From an uncultured Methanomicrobiales archaeon (GTDB lineage Archaea > Halobacteriota > Methanomicrobia > Methanomicrobiales > Methanospirillaceae), in NCBI GenBank assembly GCA_949320185.1, contig CASGHK010000023.1, positions 1 through 64,000 on the forward strand: a DNA stretch of 64,000 bases. The letters run 5' to 3'. Made by a program: the position numbers and the translations under genes. The first letter of the stretch is position 1; each line of letters begins with the position of its first letter. The notes below the pieces were generated by a model. The model did no database searches. It worked only from the letters and a program-made list of their open reading frames with translations, and had not been told where the DNA came from. This document shows, in pieces, positions 27,878 through 37,172 of the stretch.

Positions 27878-29254
27878 ATGTCACGGTCTCTTCCTGGACT
27901 GATCGCGCTGGTCCTCGTCGGCGCACTGTTGATGGCCGGCTGCACGACCCAGCCCGGAGCCGGCCCGTCAACCACGACCGCCCCTACGGTGTCCCCGGTT
28001 CCCACGGGGACGGCGAACCAGTCCCCGTCCATGCAGGAACTCGTCGCCTTCGTCGAAGAGGCGGCTACCCACGCCCGGTCGAACGGCCGGGAAGCGTCGC
28101 TTGCGGCGTTCAACGACCCGAACGGCTCGTGGGTCCGCGGTGAACTGTACGTCTTCGCCTACGACATGAACGGGACGGTGCTCGCCCTGCCGTTCCAGCC
28201 GGAGTCCATCGGGACGAACCGGTTCGGGATCGTCGACATCGACGGCGTCCCGTTCGTCCAGGAGGCGATCGCGGCGGCCCGGAACGGGTCGGGTTCCTTC
28301 CGCTACCGGTACCCGAACCCGGCCCGGAACTACGCGGTCGAGGAGAAGACCAGCTACGTGGTCGGGCTCGGCGACTGGCTCGTCGGCGCGGGCCTCTACG
28401 CCCCCGCCGGCGAGGAGGCAGCGAACGTCTCGACCCGGAGCCGGCCCGGCCTTGTCGCGTATGTCGAGAAGGCCGCGGCGTTCGCCAGGACGCATGGCCA
28501 GACGGACGCGCTTGCGGCATTCAACGACCCGAATGGTTCGTTCGTGGAGGACGACCTCTATGTCTTTGCATACGGGATGAATGGGACCACGCTCGCCCTG
28601 CCGTTCCAGCCCGAACTGATTGGGGTGAACCGTTCGGACGCGGCGGACATCCACGGGACGAGGTACATCCAGGCAGCGATCGCGGCAGCGAAGAACGGCT
28701 CGGGGTTCTACGAGCTGTACTATCCGAACCCCGCCGATCACTTTGCGGTCGAACCGAAGACCTGCTACGTGGTCGGGATGGGGGACTGGTTCCTCGGATC
28801 AGGGTATTACACGGCCCGCCTGGCTACGAACGCCACCAACCTCTCGACCCGGGAGGGGCTGGCGACCTTCGTCGAACAGGCAGCAGCCCACGCCCGCACG
28901 GTCGGGAAGGAACGGGCCCTCGCCGACTTCAACGACAGGGCCGGACAGTACGCCTCGGGCGAGGCGTATATCTACGCCCTCGACTACGACGGAGTCGCGC
29001 TCGCCCTGCCGTTCCAGCCCGAGAAGGTCGGAGCGAGTTTCCGTGACCTGGTCGATTCGACCGGCCAGTACTTCACCCGGGTCGAGATCGACCTGGCGAA
29101 GCGGGGCGGCGGATTCGTCTACTACGACTACCCGAACCCGGCGCACGGCATGGCCGTTGAACCGAAGATGAGCTATGTCCGGGACGTGGACGGGACATAC
29201 TGGATCGGGGCCGGGACCTATCTCCCGGTCGTGAACGGCACCGTGATGGGGTGA
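27878..29254 (+). CDS. Lipoprotein with three tandem single-Cache domains
   Basis: Lipobox LLMAGC; three repeats beginning ELVAFVEEAATHAR, GLVAYVEKAAAFAR, GLATFVEQAAAHAR with FNDPNGS..YVFAYxMNGTxLALPFQPE..Y.NPA. Confidence 0.85.
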   Translation: MSRSLPGLIALVLVGALLMAGCTTQPGAGPSTTTAPTVSPVPTGTANQSPSMQELVAFVEEAATHARSNGREASLAAFNDPNGSWVRGELYVFAYDMNGTVLALPFQPESIGTNRFGIVDIDGVPFVQEAIAAARNGSGSFRYRYPNPARNYAVEEKTSYVVGLGDWLVGAGLYAPAGEEAANVSTRSRPGLVAYVEKAAAFARTHGQTDALAAFNDPNGSFVEDDLYVFAYGMNGTTLALPFQPELIGVNRSDAADIHGTRYIQAAIAAAKNGSGFYELYYPNPADHFAVEPKTCYVVGMGDWFLGSGYYTARLATNATNLSTREGLATFVEQAAAHARTVGKERALADFNDRAGQYASGEAYIYALDYDGVALALPFQPEKVGASFRDLVDSTGQYFTRVEIDLAKRGGGFVYYDYPNPAHGMAVEPKMSYVRDVDGTYWIGAGTYLPVVNGTVMG

Positions 29255-29306
29255 CCCTGGTCGGGGGCGGGGTCGTCCTTAACTCCCAGGAGGCCCATCA
29301 TCCCCT

Positions 29307-30059
29307 ATGGACCGGCCTGACGACCCGTGGGTCCCCCGTCTCCTCGCCGACCTCGAGGCGGAACTCTCCCTTGGTCCCGACCTCCCCGCCACCGTGCGGC
29401 TCCTCGATCTGCTCGGCCTCCCCGTCGACCCCCGCATTCTCGACGAGGGCCGGCTGTACTGCGAATACCTGCCGGTCCCCCCGGGTGCCGGTCCCCTCTC
29501 TCTGCACGATCGATACCTCTCCTTCCTCTGGGAAGCCTTCGACCGCTCGCCGCTCTCCCTCTTCGTGAACGTGGCCTTTCCCTTCCGCCGGATGATCGCC
29601 GAACGCCTCTTCTCCCGGTGCGGAACGGGATTTGTTGCCTGCGAGAACGTCCGGTTCAACTTCGGCCGGATGATCGAGGCGGGCGATGCGCTCTTTATCA
29701 ACATGGGGACCTTCATCGACGCAAAGGGCGGCATTCAGATCGGGGACCGGGTCGGGCTCGCCGAGCAGGTCCGGATCTTCACCCACGGTCACGGGGAGGC
29801 GGACCATGCGGAGCGGTCGTATGCGCCGGTCGTGCTCCACGACGACGTCAAGGTCGCCGCCGGAGCGACGATCCTCCCGGGCGTGGAGATCGGGGAGGCG
29901 GCCCTGGTTGCGGCAGGAGCCGTGGTCACCCGTGACGTCCCGCCGGAGGCGGTCGTCTCCGGGATGCCGGCCCGTCCCGTCCGCGAGCGGCGAAGCGGGG
30001 GGCGGAAGGGGGCCGAACTGCACCACGTCTGGCTCGTCGACGGCGCGTTCCAGGACTAG
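29307..30059 (+). CDS. Hexapeptide-repeat acyltransferase (maltose O-acetyltransferase-like)
   Basis: ALFINMGTFIDAKGGIQIGDRVGLAEQVRIFTHGH...VVLHDDVKVAAGATILPGVEIGEAALVAAGAVVTRDVPPEAVVSGMPARPV. Confidence 0.85.
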   Translation: MDRPDDPWVPRLLADLEAELSLGPDLPATVRLLDLLGLPVDPRILDEGRLYCEYLPVPPGAGPLSLHDRYLSFLWEAFDRSPLSLFVNVAFPFRRMIAERLFSRCGTGFVACENVRFNFGRMIEAGDALFINMGTFIDAKGGIQIGDRVGLAEQVRIFTHGHGEADHAERSYAPVVLHDDVKVAAGATILPGVEIGEAALVAAGAVVTRDVPPEAVVSGMPARPVRERRSGGRKGAELHHVWLVDGAFQD

Positions 30060-31168
30060 GTGGGCCCGATCCTCGAACCGGAGGGGCGGGTGACGATGAC
30101 CGCCACCTCTCGTACGACGCCGTCGTCGCCCGGAAGCGGCTCGAGCGTGCAGTCCAGGGTCTGCCCGTCGAAGGCCTGACGCACCCGCACCGGCCGCCCG
30201 GTCGTGACAACGTCCTCGAACGCCTCCTCCTGAAACACTTCCCTCCCGGATGGTTCGAGGTCTCCGAGGCGCCTGCCCCGCAGATCGTCTATCCGCCGGC
30301 CGAGGAGGAGGGCAGCTCGGTCGTTCAGGTCCTGGATGACGCCATCCGGATCGGTCAGGACCACCGCCTGGGGGGAGACCTCGAGGAGCGCCCTTGCCCG
30401 CGCGGTGGCTATCCGGAGAGCCCTCTCTCCAGTCTGCTGCTCGGTGACGTCCATAGAGAAGACCGCGACCCGCTCCACCGAGCCGTCAGGCCCGCTGATG
30501 GGGGTGATGAGGGCGTCCTGGGTGCGACCGAACCGCTCGTCGCGGTATCGGACTGGCCGCCCGGTCCGCACGGCCTCCTCGACCGCAGACCGCCGTCCGA
30601 CCTCTACGTGGACACCCATCAAATCGAAGACGGACCTGCCGACGCACTCTCTCTCACTAGCGTTCCAGGTGGCAAACGCGGCCCTGTTTGCCGCAAGGAG
30701 CCGGCCGTCAGGCTCGATAAGGAGGGCAACCTCTGGGGATGCGTCCAGGAGCGCCCTCACCATCTCCTGGCTCTTTCGGACCGCCCGCTCGGCGGACCTC
30801 CGGGCGACGGCCTGCCGGCACTTCGAGGCGAGCTCGGCGAACTGGGGACGGGGGTCGCCCCCCTTCTGGAGGTAGAAGTCGACCCCCCTGTTCAGGGCAT
30901 CGATCACCACCTCTTCGCGCCCTCTGCCCGTGAAGAGGACGAACGGGATCGACGAGTCCCTGCGGATCGCCGAGAGGAGTTCGATCCCGTTCATTCCTGG
31001 CATCTGGTAGTCCGAGACGACAACGTCAATCTCCCCCTCGCGGAGCCGTGCGAGCGCCTCCTCACCGGAGTTGGTCGTTTCGACCGTGAACTCCCCGGTC
31101 CGCTCGAGAAAACGCCGGCAGAGCATCAGCAGAGTAGGCTCGTCATCGACGCAAAGGACTCGGATCAT
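30056..31168 (-). CDS. Response regulator with receiver domain plus two PAS domains, no kinase domain
   Basis: VLCVDDEPTLLMLCRRFLE...DVVVSDYQMPGMNGIELL REC; two PAS modules; ends before any HATPase. Confidence 0.85.
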   Translation of the reverse strand: MIRVLCVDDEPTLLMLCRRFLERTGEFTVETTNSGEEALARLREGEIDVVVSDYQMPGMNGIELLSAIRRDSSIPFVLFTGRGREEVVIDALNRGVDFYLQKGGDPRPQFAELASKCRQAVARRSAERAVRKSQEMVRALLDASPEVALLIEPDGRLLAANRAAFATWNASERECVGRSVFDLMGVHVEVGRRSAVEEAVRTGRPVRYRDERFGRTQDALITPISGPDGSVERVAVFSMDVTEQQTGERALRIATARARALLEVSPQAVVLTDPDGVIQDLNDRAALLLGRRIDDLRGRRLGDLEPSGREVFQEEAFEDVVTTGRPVRVRQAFDGQTLDCTLEPLPGDDGVVREVAVIVTRPSGSRIGPT

Positions 31169-31225
31169 CGGGTGACGATCGTGTCGTTCCGGAAAAAAGA
31201 AAAAGGTGTGGTTGTTTCGGGGGAC

Positions 31226-31972
31226 TCAATCATCCGTGAGCCAGTCGTAGAAGAAGGCGGCAGCCACCGCACCGACCACGGGGCCGATGATATAGATCGG
31301 CAGGTGCACCCAGAGGTTCGGTCCTCCGAAGAGCGTGTCGGCGAGGTACGGCCCGAACGTCCGGGCCGGGTTGAGCGAGGCGCCGGCGATATTACCGGTG
31401 GTTGTGATGACCCCCCCGACCGTGAGGCCGATCACGAGCCCGGCAAAGCCCGGGGGAGCCCTGCTGTCGACCGCCACGCCCATGATGACGAGCATGAGGA
31501 CGAAGGTGCCGATCGCCTCGGCGAGGATCGCCTGTCCCATGGTGATCCCCGGGAAGGGAGCGGTGGCACCGAGTCCGCCGACCAGGACGGCGTCTGGGCC
31601 GGCGGAGAGGGCGAAGAGGATGGAGCCGAGCGCCGCTCCGATGCACTGCGCCATGATGTAGACGGCCGAGTCCGACCATGGAAAGCGACGGGTCGCCGCG
31701 AGCGCGATCGTGACTGCCGGGTTCAGGTGCGCCCCCGAGATCCGCCCGAGCGCGTAGATCGCGGCGGCGATGATGATCGCGAACGCCATGCCGATGGCGA
31801 ACCAGTCCCCCAGCCCACCGAGCGCCCCAATCCCTATCGAGAAGGAGGTCGCCGGGGTCGTGCCGTTGGCGAGCATCAGTGTGATCGCCGCCGCCCCCGC
31901 GCCGAAGTAGACCAGGAGGAGGGTGCCGAGGCCTTCAGCCACAGCACGGCGTCCGATCGATGGGACTCCCAT
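31226..31972 (-). CDS. aqpM: MIP-family aquaporin
   Basis: AHLNPAVTIALA and ASLNPARTFGP double NPA motifs. Confidence 0.9.
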   Translation of the reverse strand: MGVPSIGRRAVAEGLGTLLLVYFGAGAAAITLMLANGTTPATSFSIGIGALGGLGDWFAIGMAFAIIIAAAIYALGRISGAHLNPAVTIALAATRRFPWSDSAVYIMAQCIGAALGSILFALSAGPDAVLVGGLGATAPFPGITMGQAILAEAIGTFVLMLVIMGVAVDSRAPPGFAGLVIGLTVGGVITTTGNIAGASLNPARTFGPYLADTLFGGPNLWVHLPIYIIGPVVGAVAAAFFYDWLTDD

Positions 31973-32182
31973 TCACTGACTCCGGTAGGCCTCGAAGCAC
32001 GGTGGGCAGAGCATCCGCGGCAGAGTCTTCTTCAGCGTGCGCGTCGGGAACGGGTACCCCCCCTCGACCAGCTCGACCTCTTCTCGGCGGACGTGGGTCA
32101 TGCAGACCCCCATCCCGCAGGCGATGCAGGCAGCCACCGCGTCCGAATCACGTCCCTCCTGGGCGCAGATGTAGCACTTCAC
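31973..32182 (-). CDS. DUF2180 family Cys-rich protein
   Basis: VKCYICAQEGRDSDAVAACIACGMGVCMTHVRREEVELVEGGYPFP...MLCPPC; GTG start at 32182. Confidence 0.75.
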   Translation of the reverse strand: MKCYICAQEGRDSDAVAACIACGMGVCMTHVRREEVELVEGGYPFPTRTLKKTLPRMLCPPCFEAYRSQ

Positions 32183-32184
32183 GC

Positions 32185-33687
32185 CTAGACCGCCTCCCGC
32201 CACTGGCAGTACTGGTGGTGGAGCTCCACCAGCGAGGCGGCGGCGCAGTCCTTACAGGCACGGACGGGTGCCGCCGGCTCCTGCGGCTTGAGCGCGATGA
32301 CGTTCGTCATCATGGTCGCCGTCACGGGCTCCGAGGTGAGGAGGCAGGGATAGTCCGAGAGGCGCATCATCGCCGAGAACCGCACTGTTATCGCGCAGGC
32401 CGGGTAGGCGTACCGCTGGGGGTTCATCAGCACCTCGTTTTCGTGGATCGGGGAGAGGTCGACCGGGAAACCGGCGACACGGGCCACGACTGGCCCCCCG
32501 GAGCCGTTCTTCGCCCGGCGGGCCTTGTCGATCAGCTTCCATCCGCGGTAGACCATATCCATGAAGTCACAGTTGTGCAGTTCGGCCGCCGCGCCGCGGT
32601 TCGGCTTGATCTGGACGAAGTTGTGGTATCGCCTGGTGAGCAGGTCCACGACCATCGGCGCGTTGAACCCGTCGAGCTCGAGGATATACTCGGCCGCCGC
32701 CGCCGTAGAGCCGGTTGCGAGCGCGAGCGGCTGGTAGACGTCGGTGAACCGGGGGAGCGAGTCTTTGAGGGCCTTCTCCATCACGGCGGTTGCCGCCTCG
32801 ATCACGGCCATCACCACGTCGTCCTTGCACATGTTGTAGGTGGACTGAGAGATGTGGTGCGCGATGTCCCCGACGCAGTACGCGGGCACGGTGACGATGT
32901 TGGCATAGTGGACCCCCTCGTCGAGTGCCGCCTTGACTGCCCCCTCGATCCCCTGTCGATACTGGGCCATATAGGCACGGTGGTCGAACGAGGACTGGCC
33001 GGCCTTGTCCATCAGCGCCGCCTGAGCCCCGACAGGATCGCGGTAGATCGCCTGGAGCTGTGCCACCTCGGCGGCGCACGCCTCCGCTGCTGTCTTGCCG
33101 GCCTCGATCTTGTTGGCAAAGACCTCGCCGATGCCGTACGAGGTGTTCATGCCCCAGGACTTGGCGGCCAGGATCGCCTGTTTGTGGTCGACCGGGATCG
33201 GGGTCTCTCGCAGGATCTGGTTCACCACGTTCGAGGTCGAGCCTGGGATGAGAGCGAAGTCGACCACGCACGTGGGGCCGTAGAGCCCGCCGTACCGGCG
33301 AATCGACTCCCGGCCGATCAGGGCTTCGGACTTCCCGATCTGATCGATGAAGATCTCCAGGCTCTGTCTGAAGGCCTCGTCCTGCTCGGTAAGGTACGCC
33401 AGGACGACCGGCGTCTGGTAATGCTCCACGAATGGGTCGTCCTCGGGGCGAACCCTGTCCGTCAGGCCCGAGAGGACCTTGAAGTGGGTCGCGACTGAGT
33501 CAAGGTGGAGGCGGAAGACCGCCTCCGACTGGTCCCCGATGGGGTGCATCTTCCGGGCGGCCTCGAGGTAGGCGCCGGCATCAGCGAGTGTGAACTCGGT
33601 CCCCCTCTTCTTCTTCACGGTCTCGACGTCGGCGTGCTGGGCAGCGAGCGCCTCGTCTATCATCTTTGCACAGACTTCGTTGACCAT
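32185..33687 (-). CDS. DUF2193 family protein (methanogen-associated)
   Basis: 500 aa; family-like sequence; 3' neighbour is DUF2180. Confidence 0.7.
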   Translation of the reverse strand: MVNEVCAKMIDEALAAQHADVETVKKKRGTEFTLADAGAYLEAARKMHPIGDQSEAVFRLHLDSVATHFKVLSGLTDRVRPEDDPFVEHYQTPVVLAYLTEQDEAFRQSLEIFIDQIGKSEALIGRESIRRYGGLYGPTCVVDFALIPGSTSNVVNQILRETPIPVDHKQAILAAKSWGMNTSYGIGEVFANKIEAGKTAAEACAAEVAQLQAIYRDPVGAQAALMDKAGQSSFDHRAYMAQYRQGIEGAVKAALDEGVHYANIVTVPAYCVGDIAHHISQSTYNMCKDDVVMAVIEAATAVMEKALKDSLPRFTDVYQPLALATGSTAAAAEYILELDGFNAPMVVDLLTRRYHNFVQIKPNRGAAAELHNCDFMDMVYRGWKLIDKARRAKNGSGGPVVARVAGFPVDLSPIHENEVLMNPQRYAYPACAITVRFSAMMRLSDYPCLLTSEPVTATMMTNVIALKPQEPAAPVRACKDCAAASLVELHHQYCQWREAV

Positions 33688-33797
33688 TCTGTCCCTCCTC
33701 GGAGCACATTCGACGCTCCGCTGACGGAAATTGGTTCAAAAACAGATAATCATTTGGTTTGTTCCACCCGGTTTGAACTGGCCCCACGTTCAGGCAG

Positions 33798-34391
33798 TTA
33801 TCCGGTATCGGCCTGCTCGGCCGGGCAGAAGTTGCAGATCGAGTACACGAGATCCTCCTCGCGGTCTCGGACCGGGCAGAGGAAACGGTCCTTCCGGGCT
33901 TCGACCCGGAACCCGCCGGGAAACGGAGTCCCCACCGGGTGGCCCGGACGGTCGAGGACGAACATCGAGAACCCTGCGACCAGGTAGTAGAAGAGCCGGT
34001 GACGGGGCTCGTGGAGATGGGCGTGCCGTTCGGGCTGCTCCTCCCATGCGAAGCACCCCGATGGGACCATCGCCCAGTAAGCGCGGCACCGGTCGAGGTC
34101 GGTGATCCGGGCGTCCATGCGCCTGAAGACACCGGTCCGGTACATCAGGTGGAGCTCGTGATGCGCTCCGAAGAACTGGTCGGTGAAGTACGGCCTGATC
34201 GCCTCCCGATACGGGGAGGGAAGCCTGTCGACCTCGTTCTTGAGCCGCCCGCCGATCACCTGGAGGTCGAAGATCGAGTACCGGGCGACCTCCTCCGCCA
34301 GCACGGTCCCGAGTTCTCCCTTCCGCTCGGCAGCACCGCACCGGCGACAGACCCTGGCCAGCGCCTCCATGATGGTAGGTTGCCGTTTCAT
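33798..34391 (-). CDS. DUF2115 (UPF0305)-like protein
   Basis: GTPFPGGFRVEARKDRFLCPVRDREEDLVYSICNFCPAEQ C-terminus; ATG at 34391 preferred. Confidence 0.6.
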   Translation of the reverse strand: MKRQPTIMEALARVCRRCGAAERKGELGTVLAEEVARYSIFDLQVIGGRLKNEVDRLPSPYREAIRPYFTDQFFGAHHELHLMYRTGVFRRMDARITDLDRCRAYWAMVPSGCFAWEEQPERHAHLHEPRHRLFYYLVAGFSMFVLDRPGHPVGTPFPGGFRVEARKDRFLCPVRDREEDLVYSICNFCPAEQADTG

Positions 34392-34564
34392 GGCCTTAAC
34401 CTCTCCACCCTCCTTTGCGGGCGCGACCGCGGAATAGAGCACCTGCGCTCTTCCCTGGTGATGGACCCTCAGCGCGCGAATGCACACGGGTAAGCCCATG
34501 GTAATTCGGATTGGCTCGAAACTTTTTTCTCTCTGGGCTTCGGACTACTGACCGGTTGATAATT

Positions 34565-34801
34565 ATGTCGACGAAAACTGAGGTAATTACCCAGATTGCG
34601 GCCCTCGTGACCGCTGCGTTCGGCCTGGTGGCCGCCCTTGCGTGGAACGGTGCGATCCAGGCGATCTTCAAGGCGGTATTCGGCAGCTCGGACAGCATCC
34701 CCGCCCAGCTCACGTATGCGATCATCGTGACTATCATCGCCGTTGTGGCCACGATGCTGATCGCCCGCTCGGTCGCGAGCGCGAAGGCCGAAGAGGCCTG
34801 A
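34565..34801 (+). CDS. Small two-TM protein, DUF5654-like
   Basis: MSTKTEVITQIAALVTAAFGLVAALAWNGAIQAIFKAVFG... Confidence 0.65.
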   Translation: MSTKTEVITQIAALVTAAFGLVAALAWNGAIQAIFKAVFGSSDSIPAQLTYAIIVTIIAVVATMLIARSVASAKAEEA

Positions 34802-34825
34802 TTTCCTTTTTTCCACCCCGCCGGG

Positions 34826-36028
34826 TCACACCGCCTGCCCGACGCCGCACCTGATCGCCTCTTTCCGTACCGTCTCGGCGACCGCTCGGGTCACGCCCCG
34901 GTCAAGGACGCTCGGCAGGATCCTCTCCGGGGTCGGTTCTGCGACGTAGTCGGCGAGGGCGTGGGCGGCGGCGATCTTCATCCCATCCGTGATGCGGGTT
35001 GCCCGCGCGTCCAGGGCCCCGCGAAAAACTCCGGGGAATGCGAGCACATTGTTGCACTGGTTCGGATAGTCGGAGCGTCCGGTGGCGACGACGCCCGCCC
35101 CGGCGGCGAGGGCATCCTCCGGATAGATCTCCGGGACCGGGTTCGCAAGGGCGAAGATGATCGGGTTCGGTTTCATCGACCGGACCATCTCTTTGGTTAT
35201 CACGCCGGGCCCGGAGACCCCGATCACCACGTCGGCCCCCCGGAGGGCGTCCGCGATTGTTCCGGATCGGTGATGCCGGTTCGTCTCGTCAGCGAGGATG
35301 AACTTGTACTTATTGGCGTACAGGCCCGGACGCCCCCGGTGGACGATCCCCTGGGTATCGCAGACGACGAGATCATGCACCGGGTGGCAGACACTCTCAT
35401 CATAGCCGATACAGCGGAGTAGGCGAGCGCAGGCGTACCCGGCGGCTCCCGCTCCGATAATGACGATCGAGAGGTCTTCGTATCGTCGGCCGGTAACCCG
35501 GCACGCGTTCAACAGCGCCGCGAGCACCACGATCGCCGTTCCGTGCTGGTCGTCGTGCATCACCGGGATGCCGCAGTCGAGGAGGGCCTCCTCGATCTCG
35601 AAGCATCTGGGCGCCGCGATGTCCTCCAGGTTGATCCCGCCGAAGACTGGGGTGAGGTTCCTGACCTGATCCGCGAAGTCGGCCCCGTTGGCGGCAAAGC
35701 AGAGTGGGAATGCATCGATGCCGGCGAACTCCTTGAAGAGTGCGGCCTTGCCCTCCATAACCGGAAGGGCAGCAGCTGCACCGATGGAGCCGAGACCAAG
35801 GACGGCCGTCCCATCTGTCACGATCGCGACCGTGTTCGCCTTGATCGTATAGCGGTAGGCGAGGGAGGGGTCGGCGGCGATCGCGCGGCAGACGGCGGCA
35901 ACTCCCGGGGTGTAGGCGAGAGCGAGGTCGTCCCGAGTCTCGAGCGGGACCGTCGGGCGTACCTCGAGCTTGCCCGGATTTCGTGCATGGAGGGCGATTG
36001 CGCGGGCATTCAGGTCGTCGGAGTCCAT
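34826..36028 (-). CDS. NAD(P)-dependent malic enzyme
   Basis: LALAYTPGVAAVCRAIA, GTAVLGLGSIGAAAALPVMEGKAALFKEFAGIDAFP, MHDDQHGTAIVV. Confidence 0.9.
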   Translation of the reverse strand: MDSDDLNARAIALHARNPGKLEVRPTVPLETRDDLALAYTPGVAAVCRAIAADPSLAYRYTIKANTVAIVTDGTAVLGLGSIGAAAALPVMEGKAALFKEFAGIDAFPLCFAANGADFADQVRNLTPVFGGINLEDIAAPRCFEIEEALLDCGIPVMHDDQHGTAIVVLAALLNACRVTGRRYEDLSIVIIGAGAAGYACARLLRCIGYDESVCHPVHDLVVCDTQGIVHRGRPGLYANKYKFILADETNRHHRSGTIADALRGADVVIGVSGPGVITKEMVRSMKPNPIIFALANPVPEIYPEDALAAGAGVVATGRSDYPNQCNNVLAFPGVFRGALDARATRITDGMKIAAAHALADYVAEPTPERILPSVLDRGVTRAVAETVRKEAIRCGVGQAV

Positions 36029-36500
36029 TATCGATCCAGGGGTGCGCTGCGATTTGATGGTTCCGATGGATCGAAACCACCGGGTCCTGGTGAGGAGGAC
36101 CGCCATGAGAGATCGGTGTGACTAGGACGGTTCGGCAGATGACGGTACGTTTGTCGTGGTCCCCGTCGTCGTCTCCATTCCCTGTCTGGCCCGGCTCGCC
36201 GCACTGACGGGCGGGCCACGACCGGATACTGCTCGCACTCCCGGATCGCCGTCCCGCTCGGCCCCGTCCCATCCGGTCCCGATCAGACGGTCATGGAGAC
36301 ACGGGGACCACCACGGGGCGGCGCTGCACCTCCGTTCGTGGCGGGACTGCGCTGGATCGCCCACGCGGAGAACTCTACCGCTCGTTCTAATCGAGGAGGA
36401 CCTGTTCGAGCAGCACCCCGCGCCTCCCGAAGTCGGTCCGGGTCTCGGATAGTTGATGCCGATGCATCCAGTGGTCCGGGGGGGCGCTCACCCATTTCCC

Positions 36501-36794
36501 CTACTGCTCGCTCTCGCAGCAGCACCTTTCCTCGCAGCAGCAGTCCTCCTCGTCGTCGCACTCGAGTTCCTCCTGTGTGATCATCCGGTCGTTCTCGGGA
36601 GCGAGGATGCCGATAGGAGCGTAGATCCCGTTCTCCTGCTGGCTCAGGACCCGGATATAGCGGATGTCCTCTGAGAAGGGTGACTCGGCGGAGACTGGAA
36701 GGAGGAGGCAGTTGTCATCGAGCGAGGCGAGCATCGCCCTGAGCTGTCCAACCGTGAAGCCCTCCACGTCGTATGCGATCTGAAAGAAACCCAT
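36501..36794 (-). CDS. Hypothetical small acidic protein with Cys-rich C-terminal tail
   Basis: MGFFQIAYDVEGFTVGQLRAMLASLDDNCLLLPVSAE...ECDDEEDCCCEERCCCESEQ. Confidence 0.65.
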   Translation of the reverse strand: MGFFQIAYDVEGFTVGQLRAMLASLDDNCLLLPVSAESPFSEDIRYIRVLSQQENGIYAPIGILAPENDRMITQEELECDDEEDCCCEERCCCESEQ

Positions 36795-37172
36795 GATAAC
36801 CGCGTCAACTGGTTCCTTTCCCCAAATAATGGTATCCCCCTCAGGTCTTTCTTCCGGTCAGCAGAATCCGGCTACGCGCTCGCTGCCACCTCTCCCCGAC
36901 GTCCCGTGCACCGGCATCACGGCTCGAAGAACTGCTGGGGTGGGGGGCGGATCGCCTGCCAGACTATTGCCGGGTTACGGAGGCTCTCTTCGCCCTCTGG
37001 CGGGGTCAGAAGGGAGAATCGTAGGAGATGCCCGCGGTCGAAAAAAGGGGTGTCTCTGTCGTCCACCGGAGCATCGACAGACCAACACCCTGGATTCAGG
37101 GCGGTTCCTCGGTGTGCGCGCAGGGCTGTATCGTCTTCTATCCTGGGGGAACCAGGGTCCGGCAGGCGCTGC

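Noticed and set aside
30608-32188. 526-aa plus-strand ORF antisense to the response regulator, aqpM and DUF2180
   Set aside because: Spans the antisense of three genes; composition is shadow-like
31960-33498. 512-aa plus-strand ORF antisense to DUF2193
   Set aside because: Shadow ORF without domain signature
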